A stretch of 64,000 nt of DNA from Metabacillus sediminilitoris (GTDB lineage: Bacteria > Bacillota > Bacilli > Bacillales > Bacillaceae). Shown in pieces: positions 20,628 through 28,895 of the stretch. Each line of letters starts with the position of its first letter. Positions within the stretch are counted from its first letter, which is position 1. The position numbers and the translations under genes were made by a program. The stretch is from assembly GCF_009720625.1 (NCBI RefSeq), contig NZ_CP046266.1, positions 1,125,501-1,189,500 on the forward strand. Reading direction: 5' to 3'. The notes beneath the pieces were generated by a model that saw only the letters and a program-made list of their open reading frames with translations, was not told the origin of the DNA and ran no database searches.

Positions 20628-20784
20628 TTATTTTCCCCCTTATTGTGTATTTATGTTAACAATAGTAAACATGGTATGTAATTACACAAGAGACATGTCA
20701 TAAAATGTCACAAGGTAATTTTACGAGATAATGATTGACATAAAATTGTTGGGAAGACTTACTGTGATAGAAGATTATCCTTTT

Positions 20785-20798
20785 TGTAAGCGATTACA
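20785..20798. promoter_or_regulatory. CcpA cre site
   Basis: TGTAAGCGATTACA matches the cre consensus at all fixed positions. It lies between the AraC gene and the MFS gene and could bring either under carbon catabolite control. Confidence 0.6.
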
Positions 20799-20970
20799 CA
20801 AATTATATAACTTATAAAGGAAACTTAGAAGAGGTAATTTAGAATATACGAAAATGATATGGTTTTTTCATAATAAAGAATCTTTTAGTGATGTAATATG
20901 AAAGATTACAAGATAGAGCAAAATGAAAAATCTAAACAAAACAGTTTGGAAAATTTGAAAAAATTAAATA

Positions 20971-20985
20971 ATTCCGTTTTTTACA
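20971..20985 (+). promoter_or_regulatory. Third TTCCGTTTTTTACA element
   Basis: ATTCCGTTTTTTACA lies about 80 bases upstream of the MFS start. It is identical to the copies at 13231 and 14983 over the 14-base core. A clear -10 is not obvious (TAATTT 15 bases on). Confidence 0.6.
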
Positions 20986-21062
20986 ATGAATTAGCATGAC
21001 TAATTTTGTAAATTTATAAATGTAGTAGTTGAATATTAATAAGTCTAAAGAAGGGGGATTAA

Positions 21063-22306
21063 ATGGATAGTATTCCGGGTTCAAGAGGTTATGAGTATAG
21101 GGTCGTTTTAATAATGTTTTTAGCTTGGGATTTATTTTTTTGGATCGTACCGCTTTATCCTATATCGTTCCTGCATTAGTTGAAGAGTTAAGTATAACGA
21201 ATAGTCAAGTAAGTCAGGTTGTCATGTGGCAAACAATTGGATTTGCCATAGTTGGTCCAGTCATAGGGGTATTATCCGATAAAACAGGAAAGAGGAAAAT
21301 CATATTAATAGCAGCGGTTATTGCAACCTCGATTTTTTCAGCATTATCGGCACTGGCGAATTCTTTTACTTATTTGTTGTTTATTCGATTTTTAGTTGGA
21401 GCAGCAGAAGGCCCTATTTTACCAATAGCCATGACGATGGTAGCCTCTGTATCCACTAAAGGGAATTTTGGAAGAAATGCGGGTATAGTAAATGCTGGCG
21501 TTGCAGTTATTGCTACAACACTGGGTCCCTTGATCGTTACTCAATTAATAACACTTACAACTTGGAGATGGGCTTTTGTATTAATAGGAATCCCTAGTTT
21601 AGTGCTAGGCTTTATCATTTGGAAATTTACAGCAGAAGTAAGAACAGTCTTATCAAAAGTTGAGGAAAGTGAATCAACTATAAAATCCAGCTTTTTAGCC
21701 GTTTTTAAGTATAGAAATGTGAACATTAGTATTTTAATTTTTATTTGCTGTATGGCTGGTTTATGGATTCTTTATTCTTTTGCACCATTATATTTAACAT
21801 CAGTTAGTCATTTTTCGATCCCTAAAATGGGTTTAATCATGTCGCTTATGGAGATTTTACAGATTGGTTCAACAATTATTGTTCCACTTTTTTCTGACTA
21901 TTATGGTAGAAAAACTGCTTTAGTATTGTTTTCCTTGCTAGCAGTGCTAGCACCATTAGGTCTATATATAGCACCAAGTGGGTGGATAGGTGCTGGAGCT
22001 TTAATCATATTTGGAGGCTTATTAGGATCCATTGCACCGATTTTTCAAAATATTATACCTAGTGAAAGTGTTTCAATCCAATTAATAGCAACATCAAGTG
22101 CATTCATTATTGGCCTAGGTGAAATCTTAGGGTCAGTCATTTTGGGTATGGCTGGTACATATGCAGATTCATTTGGTTTAACCTTTATGATGATTATTGC
22201 ATCAATTTCAGCGCTAGTAATGGCTGTTTTTGGATTATTCCTTAAAGAAACAAATAAAAGGAATTCTAAGGTAATAGTAACAAATAAAACTGCTAAACAA
22301 TCATGA
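21063..22306 (+). pseudogene. MFS transporter with a one-base frameshift near its start
   Basis: A major facilitator with about twelve membrane segments. A good start exists at ATG 21063 (AAGGGGG upstream) and reads MDSIPGSRGYEYRVVLIMFLAW, but then hits a stop at about 21179. The other frame continues GFIFLDRTALSYIVPALVEEL to 22306. One G added to GGG at 21127-21129 would join the two parts into a normal transporter. Either the gene is broken, or the base is a sequence error. Re-initiation at TTG 21125 would lose part of the first helix. It shares a unit with the downstream amidohydrolase and may import its substrate. Confidence 0.75.
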
Positions 22307-22366
22307 CTTTACAATATAAGTTTTATATTTTCACATCAAATTATTAATTTTAAGGAGGAAAAATTA

Positions 22367-23500
22367 ATGACATTAAAAACAGGATTTATCTATGATGAAA
22401 GTTATTTTTGGCATGATACTGGTAATGGAGCATTATCCCTTCAACCAGGCGGATGGATTGAAGCAGATGAACATGGTGAAAGTCCTAAAAGTAAACGACG
22501 AATAAAAAATCTATTAGAACGAAGTGAATTTATCAAAGAATTACAAGTAATGGAACCAAGAGCTGCTATTAGGGAGGAAATCGAAAGGGTTCATCTTTCA
22601 TCTTATATTGATAAAGTAAAGCATCTTAGTGATACAACTGGAGGTGATGCAGGTGACTTTGCACTAGTAGGAAGAGGATCTTATGAAATAGCATTAAAAA
22701 CTGCTGGTGGGACGATTTCTGGAGTCGATGCTGTAATGGAAGGTAAAGTTAAAAATGTCTATGCCCTTACAAGGCCACCAGGGCATCATGCTGAAAAAGA
22801 TCAAGGGATGGGATTTTGTATATTTAATAATGTTGCAGTAGCAGCAAAGCATGCGAGAGAAAAATATGATTTAAACAGAATTTTAATATTAGACTGGGAT
22901 GTTCATCATGGAAATGGGACAGAAAATATTTTTTATGATGATCCAAATGTATTAACAGTTTCTCTTCATCAAGAACTAAACTTTCCTCCTAATAGAGGGT
23001 TAATGAATCATAACGGCGAGGGAGCAGGACTAGGTTATAACGTAAATATCCCACTTCCAGCTGGAACTGGAAATGCTGGATATATCTATGCATTAGAAAA
23101 TGTGGTATTTCCTATAGCTGAACAATTTAAACCTGAACTTATTATTGTAGCAGCTGGACAGGATGCAAATGTATTTGATCCGTTAGCTAGAATGATGGTC
23201 ACAGCTGATGGATTTGGAATAATGGCAAAATTGGTCAAAGACTTAGCTGAGAAACTATGTGAAAATCGATTAGTCTTTAGTCATGAAGGCGGGTATAGTG
23301 CAGCGTATGTTCCTTTTTGTTCATTGAGAATTATAGAATCTTTAAGTGGGTTAAAAAGTAAAGTAACAGAAGACCCTTATTATGAGGCTATTGCTACTTT
23401 ACCAACGAATGTGTTGTATCCTCATCAGAAAGAGGCAGTAGAAAAAGTGATAGATATTCAATCAAATTTTTGGAGTTTAGGCTCAAAAGTTAAGTCTTAA
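22367..23500 (+). CDS. Histone deacetylase-family amidohydrolase (acetylpolyamine amidohydrolase type)
   Basis: Zinc-dependent deacetylase of the arginase/HDAC fold, 377 residues. Catalytic His140/His141 are in TRPPGHHAEKDQGMGF; zinc ligands are Asp178 and His180 (LDWDVHHGNGT) and Asp266 (AAGQDAN). Bacterial members remove acetyl groups from acetylated polyamines or other short amides in the cytoplasm. RBS AGGAGG. It follows the MFS gene by 60 bases and ends at a strong terminator. With the aminotransferase, ALDH and permease nearby, deacetylation followed by transamination of a diamine is a coherent route, but the true substrate is inferred. Confidence 0.88.
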   Translation: MTLKTGFIYDESYFWHDTGNGALSLQPGGWIEADEHGESPKSKRRIKNLLERSEFIKELQVMEPRAAIREEIERVHLSSYIDKVKHLSDTTGGDAGDFALVGRGSYEIALKTAGGTISGVDAVMEGKVKNVYALTRPPGHHAEKDQGMGFCIFNNVAVAAKHAREKYDLNRILILDWDVHHGNGTENIFYDDPNVLTVSLHQELNFPPNRGLMNHNGEGAGLGYNVNIPLPAGTGNAGYIYALENVVFPIAEQFKPELIIVAAGQDANVFDPLARMMVTADGFGIMAKLVKDLAEKLCENRLVFSHEGGYSAAYVPFCSLRIIESLSGLKSKVTEDPYYEAIATLPTNVLYPHQKEAVEKVIDIQSNFWSLGSKVKS

Positions 23501-23517
23501 ACTATATTGCATAAATA

Positions 23518-23574
23518 AAACTCTATACTAACTGATCTTTTCACATATTCAATCAGTTAGTATAGAGTTTTTAT
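23518..23574 (+). terminator. Strong terminator after the amidohydrolase gene
   Basis: A stem of about 19 bp (AAACTCTATACTAACTGAT and complement, 23552-23570) with a T-run. Confidence 0.85.
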
Positions 23575-23613
23575 GTTAGTTAATGTACCACAATCAGTTA
23601 TTAAAAGTAAGAT

Positions 23614-23636
23614 TGTTCCGATTATTACAACGGAAC
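23614..23636. repeat. Inverted repeat and variant of the TTCCG element
   Basis: TGTTCCGATTATTACAA resembles the TTCCGTTTTTTACA element, with GTTCCG repeated in inverted form as CGGAAC right after it. No plus-strand gene follows for 2.4 kb, so it may be a decayed promoter or an operator for readthrough control. Confidence 0.35.
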
Positions 23637-23688
23637 GTTTCCGCTCCAATCACCATAGTGCTCAAATATAAAAGAGCTTTACCTTAGA

Positions 23689-24075
23689 CTATTTTTTAAA
23701 TTGTCCATGAATATTATTTTGTTTATACGTACCTGCCTCACTAAATTCAAATAGTTCCATTGACAATGCCAAGTAACGTTTATTGTATAGTTCAGCAAAA
23801 TGATCTTTCATTGCAGAAAATAGTTCCTCACAAGTTGCTTTTTTCTCATCTTCAGAACGGCCTGCGCCGATTTTTAATGTTGCATGTACAAAAGCATAAT
23901 CTTCTTCACCATCAGCAATATAATAATCTTTCAGTTCAATTGCACGAGAGCGAATTCCTCCAACTGGAAAGAGAGGAGATTTAGAGATTAATATTTTGTT
24001 TGCCTTTTCAAGAAGAAGAGGAATGTTTGCTTCGGTTTTAATATTATCTGTATATTCAACAATAAAATGTGGCAT
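23689..24075 (-). CDS. hpaF: 5-carboxymethyl-2-hydroxymuconate isomerase
   Basis: Small tautomerase-fold enzyme of the homoprotocatechuate meta pathway, converting 5-carboxymethyl-2-hydroxymuconate to the oxopentene tricarboxylate. The 128-residue length is normal. Pro2, which becomes the N-terminal catalytic proline after Met removal, is present in MPHFIVEYT. GGAGGG precedes the ATG. It is the last gene of the minus-strand unit hpaG1-hpaG2-hpaF; 109 bases with a repeat separate it from hpaG2. Confidence 0.92.
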   Translation of the reverse strand: MPHFIVEYTDNIKTEANIPLLLEKANKILISKSPLFPVGGIRSRAIELKDYYIADGEEDYAFVHATLKIGAGRSEDEKKATCEELFSAMKDHFAELYNKRYLALSMELFEFSEAGTYKQNNIHGQFKK

Positions 24076-24099
24076 TTTTCCCTCCGAAATGTAGATTTG

Positions 24100-24185
24100 A
24101 AACTTGTGTAAAACGCTAGTGTCGCGATTTTGCCTCCTATAGGCAACGTACTATTTGCCTAATGCTGCTCAGGTGCTTTCGCGTT
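24100..24185 (-). repeat. Short intergenic repeat touching the hpaG2 stop codon
   Basis: A block with CTCAGGTGCTTTCGCG at one end, directly at the stop codon of hpaG2. The same kind of end (AACAAGGTGCTTGCAC) meets the GntR stop at 28156, and a related block lies at 29846-30020. Such elements are common in Bacillaceae; their role is not settled. Confidence 0.45.
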
Positions 24186-24928
24186 TATTCTTCACCGATA
24201 ATTGTGTTAACTAATCGGCCTACACCTTCAACTTCTGTCATAACGACATCTCCAACTTTCGTATCGACTGAGCCTTTAGGCGTACCTGTAAGGATAATGT
24301 CATTTTTGTTTAGTGTCATAAAACTACTTAAGTATTCAATCAACATTGGGATACTAAAAATCATATCCTTCGTCGTTCCTTCTTGTGTAATTTCCCCATT
24401 TACATATGTCCGTAATTGTAGATTCATAGGATCTTTAATATCTTTTGCATCCACAAACCAAGGACCGATTGGTGTACATGTGTCCCGATTTTTAACGCGC
24501 AAATTCGGACGGTAGTAATTTTCAAGGTAATCACGAATGGCATAATCGTTTGCAACTGTATATCCTGAGACATAATCATAGGCTTCTTCTTGTTTAATAT
24601 TACGTCCTGATCGCCCGATCACGACTCCAAGTTCACATTCATAATGCATATATGTTACATCAGCTGGACGATAGGTATTTGAGCGGTGTCCAACAAAGGT
24701 ATTAGGTCCTTTAAGAAATACTAATGGTTCTGTAGGTGCATTAAATGCAAGCTCTGCGGCATGATCTGCATAATTTAGCCCTAATGCAAAAACAGTTCTC
24801 GGTTCAACAGGTGGAAGCCAAACAACTTCTTCTTCACTTACAATTTGACCATTATCTAACTTAAGATGTCCATCTGATTCAATTGCATGATGGATTGCTC
24901 CTTTAAATGCTACACGTGCATGTTTCAT
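24185..24928 (-). CDS. hpaG2: HpaG2, fumarylacetoacetate hydrolase-family decarboxylase/isomerase
   Basis: FAH-fold enzyme of 247 residues for the decarboxylation/isomerisation step after HpaF. The metal site is visible: ECELGVVIGR supplies the E-x-E pair and GYTVANDYAIRD the Asp; FLKGPNTFVGH is also typical. RBS AGGAGGAAGC lies inside hpaG1, and the start overlaps the hpaG1 stop by ATGA, so the two are translationally coupled. In enterobacteria HpaG is one fused protein; here the halves are separate genes. Confidence 0.9.
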   Translation of the reverse strand: MKHARVAFKGAIHHAIESDGHLKLDNGQIVSEEEVVWLPPVEPRTVFALGLNYADHAAELAFNAPTEPLVFLKGPNTFVGHRSNTYRPADVTYMHYECELGVVIGRSGRNIKQEEAYDYVSGYTVANDYAIRDYLENYYRPNLRVKNRDTCTPIGPWFVDAKDIKDPMNLQLRTYVNGEITQEGTTKDMIFSIPMLIEYLSSFMTLNKNDIILTGTPKGSVDTKVGDVVMTEVEGVGRLVNTIIGEE

Positions 24929-25719
24929 TTTGCTTCCTCCTTCAATAGACTTTCAACTTCTGGCTTGACCTTGTTTTCTAATGAACCAATTCCTTCTATT
25001 TCAATTCGAACAAGATCTCCTTCGTTTACTAGTGGAGGATTTTCTGGTACGCCAACTAGAAGTGTGTCACCTTCATATAAAGTCATGAAAGAGGTAATTT
25101 CAGAAATTAGCTGTGATACAGGACGAATTAAATTTGCTGTTGTGTTTTGCTGTTTTAACTCTCCATTGATAAACACTTGAATGGAAAGTTGATTCGGATC
25201 AGCTATGGCATCACGTTCAATGACCCAAGGACCTACAGGACAGAAACCATCTCTTGATTTTTGACTAATCGCTGGTCGATAGACACTATCATGAGGAACA
25301 CTGACATCATTGACAATTGTGTACCCTGCCACATATTCTAAGGCATTCTTTTCGCTTACATTTGTCGCATTTTTTCCAATGACAACCCCTAATGCAGCAC
25401 CGATTTGTAAATTAGAAACATTAGAAGGCAATGGAATTGGCTTTTGAAAACCAATGATTGTATTTATTGGTTTGATATATAAAACAGGTGCTTTTGGCGG
25501 TTGCTTGTAGGGTGCTTCATTAACAGCTGTGCCTAATGCTTCAAGCTCACCCTTATAGTTTAGAATTGTTCCATACACTGTACCGGATATTGGAGCGTCC
25601 AATGAGGTTTGCTCTGTAGTGAATTTCTTATCGTTAAGGAATATTGTATTACTGCTTGAATCGACAACCACTTCTTTCGTATGAAGCAAACTACTAAATT
25701 TAACTATTGCTTTACTCAT
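24925..25719 (-). CDS. hpaG1: HpaG1, fumarylacetoacetate hydrolase-family protein
   Basis: A 264-residue FAH-fold partner of HpaG2, corresponding to the other half of enterobacterial HpaG. The fold segments VLYIKPINTIIGF, GYTIVNDVSVP and LLVGVPENPPLV are visible. At the position where HpaG2 has ECELGVVIG this protein reads GAALGVVIG, so the two acidic metal ligands are absent. I start at ATG 25719, eight bases after AGGGAG; a GTG at 25728 almost overlaps that RBS. First gene of hpaG1-hpaG2-hpaF. Confidence 0.88.
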   Translation of the reverse strand: MSKAIVKFSSLLHTKEVVVDSSSNTIFLNDKKFTTEQTSLDAPISGTVYGTILNYKGELEALGTAVNEAPYKQPPKAPVLYIKPINTIIGFQKPIPLPSNVSNLQIGAALGVVIGKNATNVSEKNALEYVAGYTIVNDVSVPHDSVYRPAISQKSRDGFCPVGPWVIERDAIADPNQLSIQVFINGELKQQNTTANLIRPVSQLISEITSFMTLYEGDTLLVGVPENPPLVNEGDLVRIEIEGIGSLENKVKPEVESLLKEEAK

Positions 25720-25765
25720 AACCTTCACTCCCTTGTATAACTGCAGTAGATTTTCTTTTTAATAG

Positions 25766-25779
25766 TTTAAGCGATTACA
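25766..25779. promoter_or_regulatory. cre-like site before hpaG1
   Basis: TTTAAGCGATTACA matches the CcpA consensus except for the second base. It lies about 50 bases upstream of hpaG1 and suggests glucose repression. Confidence 0.45.
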
Positions 25780-25790
25780 GAATAAATCAT

Positions 25791-25802
25791 GAAAGGGTTC
25801 AG
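25791..25802 (+). promoter_or_regulatory. GAAAGGGTTCAG element
   Basis: A short version of the GAAAGGGTTT(T/A)CAG motif found at 26006, 30101 and 43373, all in hpa-related upstream regions. Confidence 0.35.
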
Positions 25803-25817
25803 AAAATACGATGTCAT

Positions 25818-25843
25818 ATCACAAATCATATATGATTTGTGAT
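25818..25843. promoter_or_regulatory. 26-bp perfect palindrome, probable GntR operator
   Basis: A perfect inverted repeat with no central spacer; its core is CAAATCATATATGATTTG. It lies in the divergent region between hpaG1 and the DUF485/SSS transporter genes. The core CATATATGATTT recurs at 28835-28846 before the GntR gene, which makes that GntR protein the best candidate to bind both. Confidence 0.7.
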
Positions 25844-26005
25844 TTGTTTTCAAATTATTTTTATTGTTCAACTAAGAATAAATGGATGTCCATGTGAACA
25901 GTTATAGCATTTTAAAAGGAAAAGGAACTTTCTATACTAATTTCGTATGGCATACATATATAATTAATATTTTTTCTTGAAGAAAACAAATGATAGAGTA
26001 CTTTT

Positions 26006-26019
26006 GAAAGGGTTTTCAG
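26006..26019 (+). promoter_or_regulatory. GAAAGGGTTTTCAG element before the transporter pair
   Basis: It shares GAAAGGGTTTnCAG, and an ATGATA about 15 bases upstream, with the element before the aldolase gene at 30101. It is probably a common promoter or activator site of the hpa genes. Confidence 0.45.
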
Positions 26020-26078
26020 AAATGTATCCTCTTAAAGAAATTTGCAAGAAACTAATTTGAATAGAGGTGTTGTTAAAT

Positions 26079-26417
26079 ATGAGTCAAATGAATGAGAAGA
26101 TTCCTTTTGAGGAAATGAAACAGCAAATCGATTACGAGCACATCGCTTCAACAGAAGAATTTAAAAAATTGCTTTCAAACAAGAAAAAGTTTATTGTACC
26201 ATTTACACTTTTTTACATGGCTTACTCGCTTCTTTTACCATTTCTTGCTTTATACACAGATCTATTAAATCAACCAGTAGTTGGAGATATCACTTTTGCC
26301 TGGATTTATGGTATTTCTTTTATACCAGTGTCATTACTTGTTTGTAGCATCTATGTAAAGAAAGCGGCTTATTTTGACGAAAAGGCAAAGGAAATTTTGG
26401 AGAAAGAGGGGTTATAA
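26079..26417 (+). CDS. DUF485 family membrane protein, partner of the SSS symporter
   Basis: A 112-residue protein with an N-terminal cytoplasmic part and two hydrophobic helices (FIVPFTLFYMAYSLLLPFLALY and ITFAWIYGISFIPVSLLVCSIYV). DUF485 proteins of the YjcH type precede solute:sodium symporters of the acetate-permease type. The start is ATG 26079 after AGAGGTG; an in-frame GTG at 26067 overlaps that RBS. It is 3 bases from the symporter gene. Confidence 0.88.
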   Translation: MSQMNEKIPFEEMKQQIDYEHIASTEEFKKLLSNKKKFIVPFTLFYMAYSLLLPFLALYTDLLNQPVVGDITFAWIYGISFIPVSLLVCSIYVKKAAYFDEKAKEILEKEGL

Positions 26418-26420
26418 TCT

Positions 26421-27977
26421 ATGGGTATCAATGTCATTATTCTTTTTGCTGTTATGACGTTAGGAACACTTTTTATTACGTATTACGCTTCTAAAAAAAC
26501 AAAAACAGCAGGTTCCTTTTATACTGCTGGAGGTGGATTAACGGCTAGGCAAAATGGTCTTGCTTTGGCAGGGGATTTTATGTCTGCTTCAACCTTTTTA
26601 GGATTAATTGGCGCCTTTTCATTAACTGGGTATGATGGATTTTTCCTCATGTATCCTGCACTTGTTTCTTTCCTTGTGATTTTATTTTTAGTAGCAGAAC
26701 CATTGCGTAATTTAGGAAAATATACATTGGGAGATATGGTTACAGCCCGCTATAAATTTAAACAAGTTCGTGCAGTAACAGCTATTAATACAATCGTCAT
26801 TTCAATTTTTTATATGCTTGGACAACTTGTGGCAGCAGGGGCTTTATTTAAATTATTATTAGGTATTCCGTTTAATGTTTCAGTCATTATCGTTGGAATT
26901 GGTATGTTAGCATTTGTCTTATTCGGAGGCATGACGGCAACTAGCTGGGTACAAATAATAAAAGCAATCCTCTTAGTAGGCGGGACATTTATTCTGTTTG
27001 TTATGGTAATGTGGCAATTTAATTTTAATTTTATTGGGATATTCACTGATATGAAAACGGCAACACCATTTGGAGCTGATTTCTTAAATCCAGGTGTGAA
27101 GTATACGAGTGGTTGGGATGCGGCATCCTTAACACTGGGCCTATTACTGGGAACAGCAGGTCTTCCTCACGTTTTAGTCCGTTTTCTTACTGTACCGAAT
27201 GCTCAAGTAGCGCGAAAATCTGTCGTTTGGGTTATGTGGATCATGGGTGCTTTTCATGTTATGGTCATTTTCCTTGGTTTCGGGGCTGCAAAACTAGTCG
27301 GAACTGATAATATTATCGAGGCTAATCCAGCAGGAAATATGGCCGCACCATTGCTATCGCAGTTAGTAGGGGGAGACCTTATGTTTGCTTTCATCTCTGC
27401 AGTTTCTTTTGCTACCATTCTTGCAGTTGTTGCTGGAATTGTGGTTACTGGAGCAACGGCTTTTTCCCATGACTTATTCAACGAAATTATAAAAGATGGA
27501 AAAGCGACAGAGAAGCAGCAAATGAATATGGTTCGTCTTGCATCAATCATCATTACGATTATTTCGATTACTCTATCATTATCTCTTCAACAATTTAATG
27601 TCGCATTTTTAGCATCATTAGCCTTTACACTTGCTGCAAGTTCGAATTTACCAGTCATTCTATTTACAATTTACTGGAGGAAGTTTAATAAAACTGGTGC
27701 AATCTTCGGTATGCTTGTTGGTTTATTTGGTACACTTCTTCTAGTAGCATTTAGTCCGAATGTCTGGAATCCAATACCAGGTGCTGCCTTAATTACAGGA
27801 GAACCTATCTTCCCACTTGCCTCACCAGGTATTATTTCGATTCCGTTAGGATTCTTTGCATGTTATATTGGCACACTGGTAGGTGCACGTAAGAAACAGA
27901 TCGTAGAGGATAATTTTTCAGAGATTGTAGTTAAGTCAAATACAGGAAGTGACGTTAAAGGTGTTGTTCAACATTGA
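26421..27977 (+). CDS. Solute:sodium symporter (SSS family)
   Basis: A 518-residue membrane protein with about thirteen hydrophobic segments and SSS hallmarks (AGGGLTARQNGLALAGDFMSASTFLG, LPHVLVRFLTVP). The branch contains acetate permease ActP and monocarboxylate/phenylacetate permeases. With its DUF485 partner and its place among hpa genes, it probably imports 4-hydroxyphenylacetate or a related aromatic acid with sodium. RBS GAGGGG. It ends at a terminator (28014). Confidence 0.88.
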   Translation: MGINVIILFAVMTLGTLFITYYASKKTKTAGSFYTAGGGLTARQNGLALAGDFMSASTFLGLIGAFSLTGYDGFFLMYPALVSFLVILFLVAEPLRNLGKYTLGDMVTARYKFKQVRAVTAINTIVISIFYMLGQLVAAGALFKLLLGIPFNVSVIIVGIGMLAFVLFGGMTATSWVQIIKAILLVGGTFILFVMVMWQFNFNFIGIFTDMKTATPFGADFLNPGVKYTSGWDAASLTLGLLLGTAGLPHVLVRFLTVPNAQVARKSVVWVMWIMGAFHVMVIFLGFGAAKLVGTDNIIEANPAGNMAAPLLSQLVGGDLMFAFISAVSFATILAVVAGIVVTGATAFSHDLFNEIIKDGKATEKQQMNMVRLASIIITIISITLSLSLQQFNVAFLASLAFTLAASSNLPVILFTIYWRKFNKTGAIFGMLVGLFGTLLLVAFSPNVWNPIPGAALITGEPIFPLASPGIISIPLGFFACYIGTLVGARKKQIVEDNFSEIVVKSNTGSDVKGVVQH

Positions 27978-28013
27978 TTATGAAAGTGGTATTTAATAAA
28001 TAGATGTATTAGG

Positions 28014-28050
28014 AAAAAGGCGTATTCTTTATAGAATCGCCTTTTTAAAT
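28014..28050 (+). terminator. Terminator after the SSS symporter gene
   Basis: Stem AAAAAGGCG-(T)-ATTCT paired with AGAAT-CGCCTTTTT, one bulged base, trailing T-run. Confidence 0.75.
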
Positions 28051-28082
28051 AGTAAAAAAGATAATTTCTTTTTACTTAGTTG

Positions 28083-28157
28083 AGGTATCTAGCTTCAGTG
28101 CCTAACGCCTCGAGTCATAAGCTTGTCGGAGCTGAACAAGGTGCTTGCACTTTTCTT
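28083..28157 (-). repeat. Short intergenic repeat touching the GntR stop codon
   Basis: It contains CTAGCTTCAGTGCCTAACGC and GCTGAACAAGGTGCTTGCAC, the two halves of a Bacillaceae intergenic element also seen at 24100 and 29846. Its end meets the stop codon of the GntR gene. Confidence 0.5.
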
Positions 28158-28803
28158 ATTGCTCATTAAATGCTTGAAGGGTATTCAATTTATGTTGTCT
28201 TGCCAGTTCTTCAATTTTACGGAAGTCATGCTCTTCACATAATGATTCAATAATTTGCTCATGCTCTAGAATAGACTGTGGAGTACGCTTTGGATAAAAA
28301 GTAAACTCTGATTTCCTAACTGTATCTAAACGATCTAACATTTGTTGGATATTGGTTAACAAGAGTTTATTAGGACAAAAGGAATAAATCAAATTATGAA
28401 ACTTTCTATTGAGTCTGCCTATTTTATCTAGTTCAAAATTTGTAAGGGAATCTTTCATTTCCTGATTATATTGTTTTAGCTTTTCTATTCCCTCATATGT
28501 AATAAATTTTGAACTTAGAGCAGTTGCATAGCCTTCAAGAAGTGCTAGTACATGGAGTGTTTCTTTGTATAAATCATCATTAATTCCATGAACGACTGCT
28601 CCAACATTTGGTTTGTATTCAATCAATTGCTCAGATTCTAACTGGTGTATAGCCTCACGTACTGGAATAGGGCTGGAGCCAACTTCTTTCGCAATTTGAT
28701 CAATGATAATTCTTTGGCCAGGGACATAAACTCCGTCTATTATCCTTGAACGAATAACTTCATAAGCATATTGTCGTTTATTTAATTTTTTTTCCATACA
28801 CAT
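28156..28803 (-). CDS. GntR-family regulator (FCD subfamily)
   Basis: A 215-residue regulator. The N-terminal winged helix-turn-helix contains RSRIIDGVYVPGQRIIIDQIA and PIPVREAIHQLE; an all-helical FCD-type effector domain follows from about residue 80, with metal-binding His residues spread through it. A start at ATG 28797 fits the RBS GGTAGGGA slightly better. The upstream region holds CATATATGATTT repeats matching the core of the palindrome before hpaG1, so it probably represses itself and the hpa genes until an aromatic acid or pathway intermediate binds. Confidence 0.85.
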   Translation of the reverse strand: MCMEKKLNKRQYAYEVIRSRIIDGVYVPGQRIIIDQIAKEVGSSPIPVREAIHQLESEQLIEYKPNVGAVVHGINDDLYKETLHVLALLEGYATALSSKFITYEGIEKLKQYNQEMKDSLTNFELDKIGRLNRKFHNLIYSFCPNKLLLTNIQQMLDRLDTVRKSEFTFYPKRTPQSILEHEQIIESLCEEHDFRKIEELARQHKLNTLQAFNEQ

Positions 28804-28821
28804 TCCCTACCTTCTAGTAAA

Positions 28822-28846
28822 ATATATATGATTCCATATATGATTT
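28822..28846. promoter_or_regulatory. Probable GntR auto-operator
   Basis: Two copies of ATATATGATT in direct orientation, the second extending to CATATATGATTT. That 12-base string is identical to half of the palindrome at 25818-25843. It lies just upstream of the GntR start. Confidence 0.55.
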
Positions 28847-28895
28847 CAATTGTCGTTTTATTTAAAGTGAGTTGTGAAGGAATGTAAATAGGGTC

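Noticed and set aside
13229..20985. Sigma-54 promoters at the amine and hpa loci
   Set aside because: No GG-N10-GC spaced -24/-12 pair accompanies the shared elements, and neither nearby regulator has an AAA+ domain.
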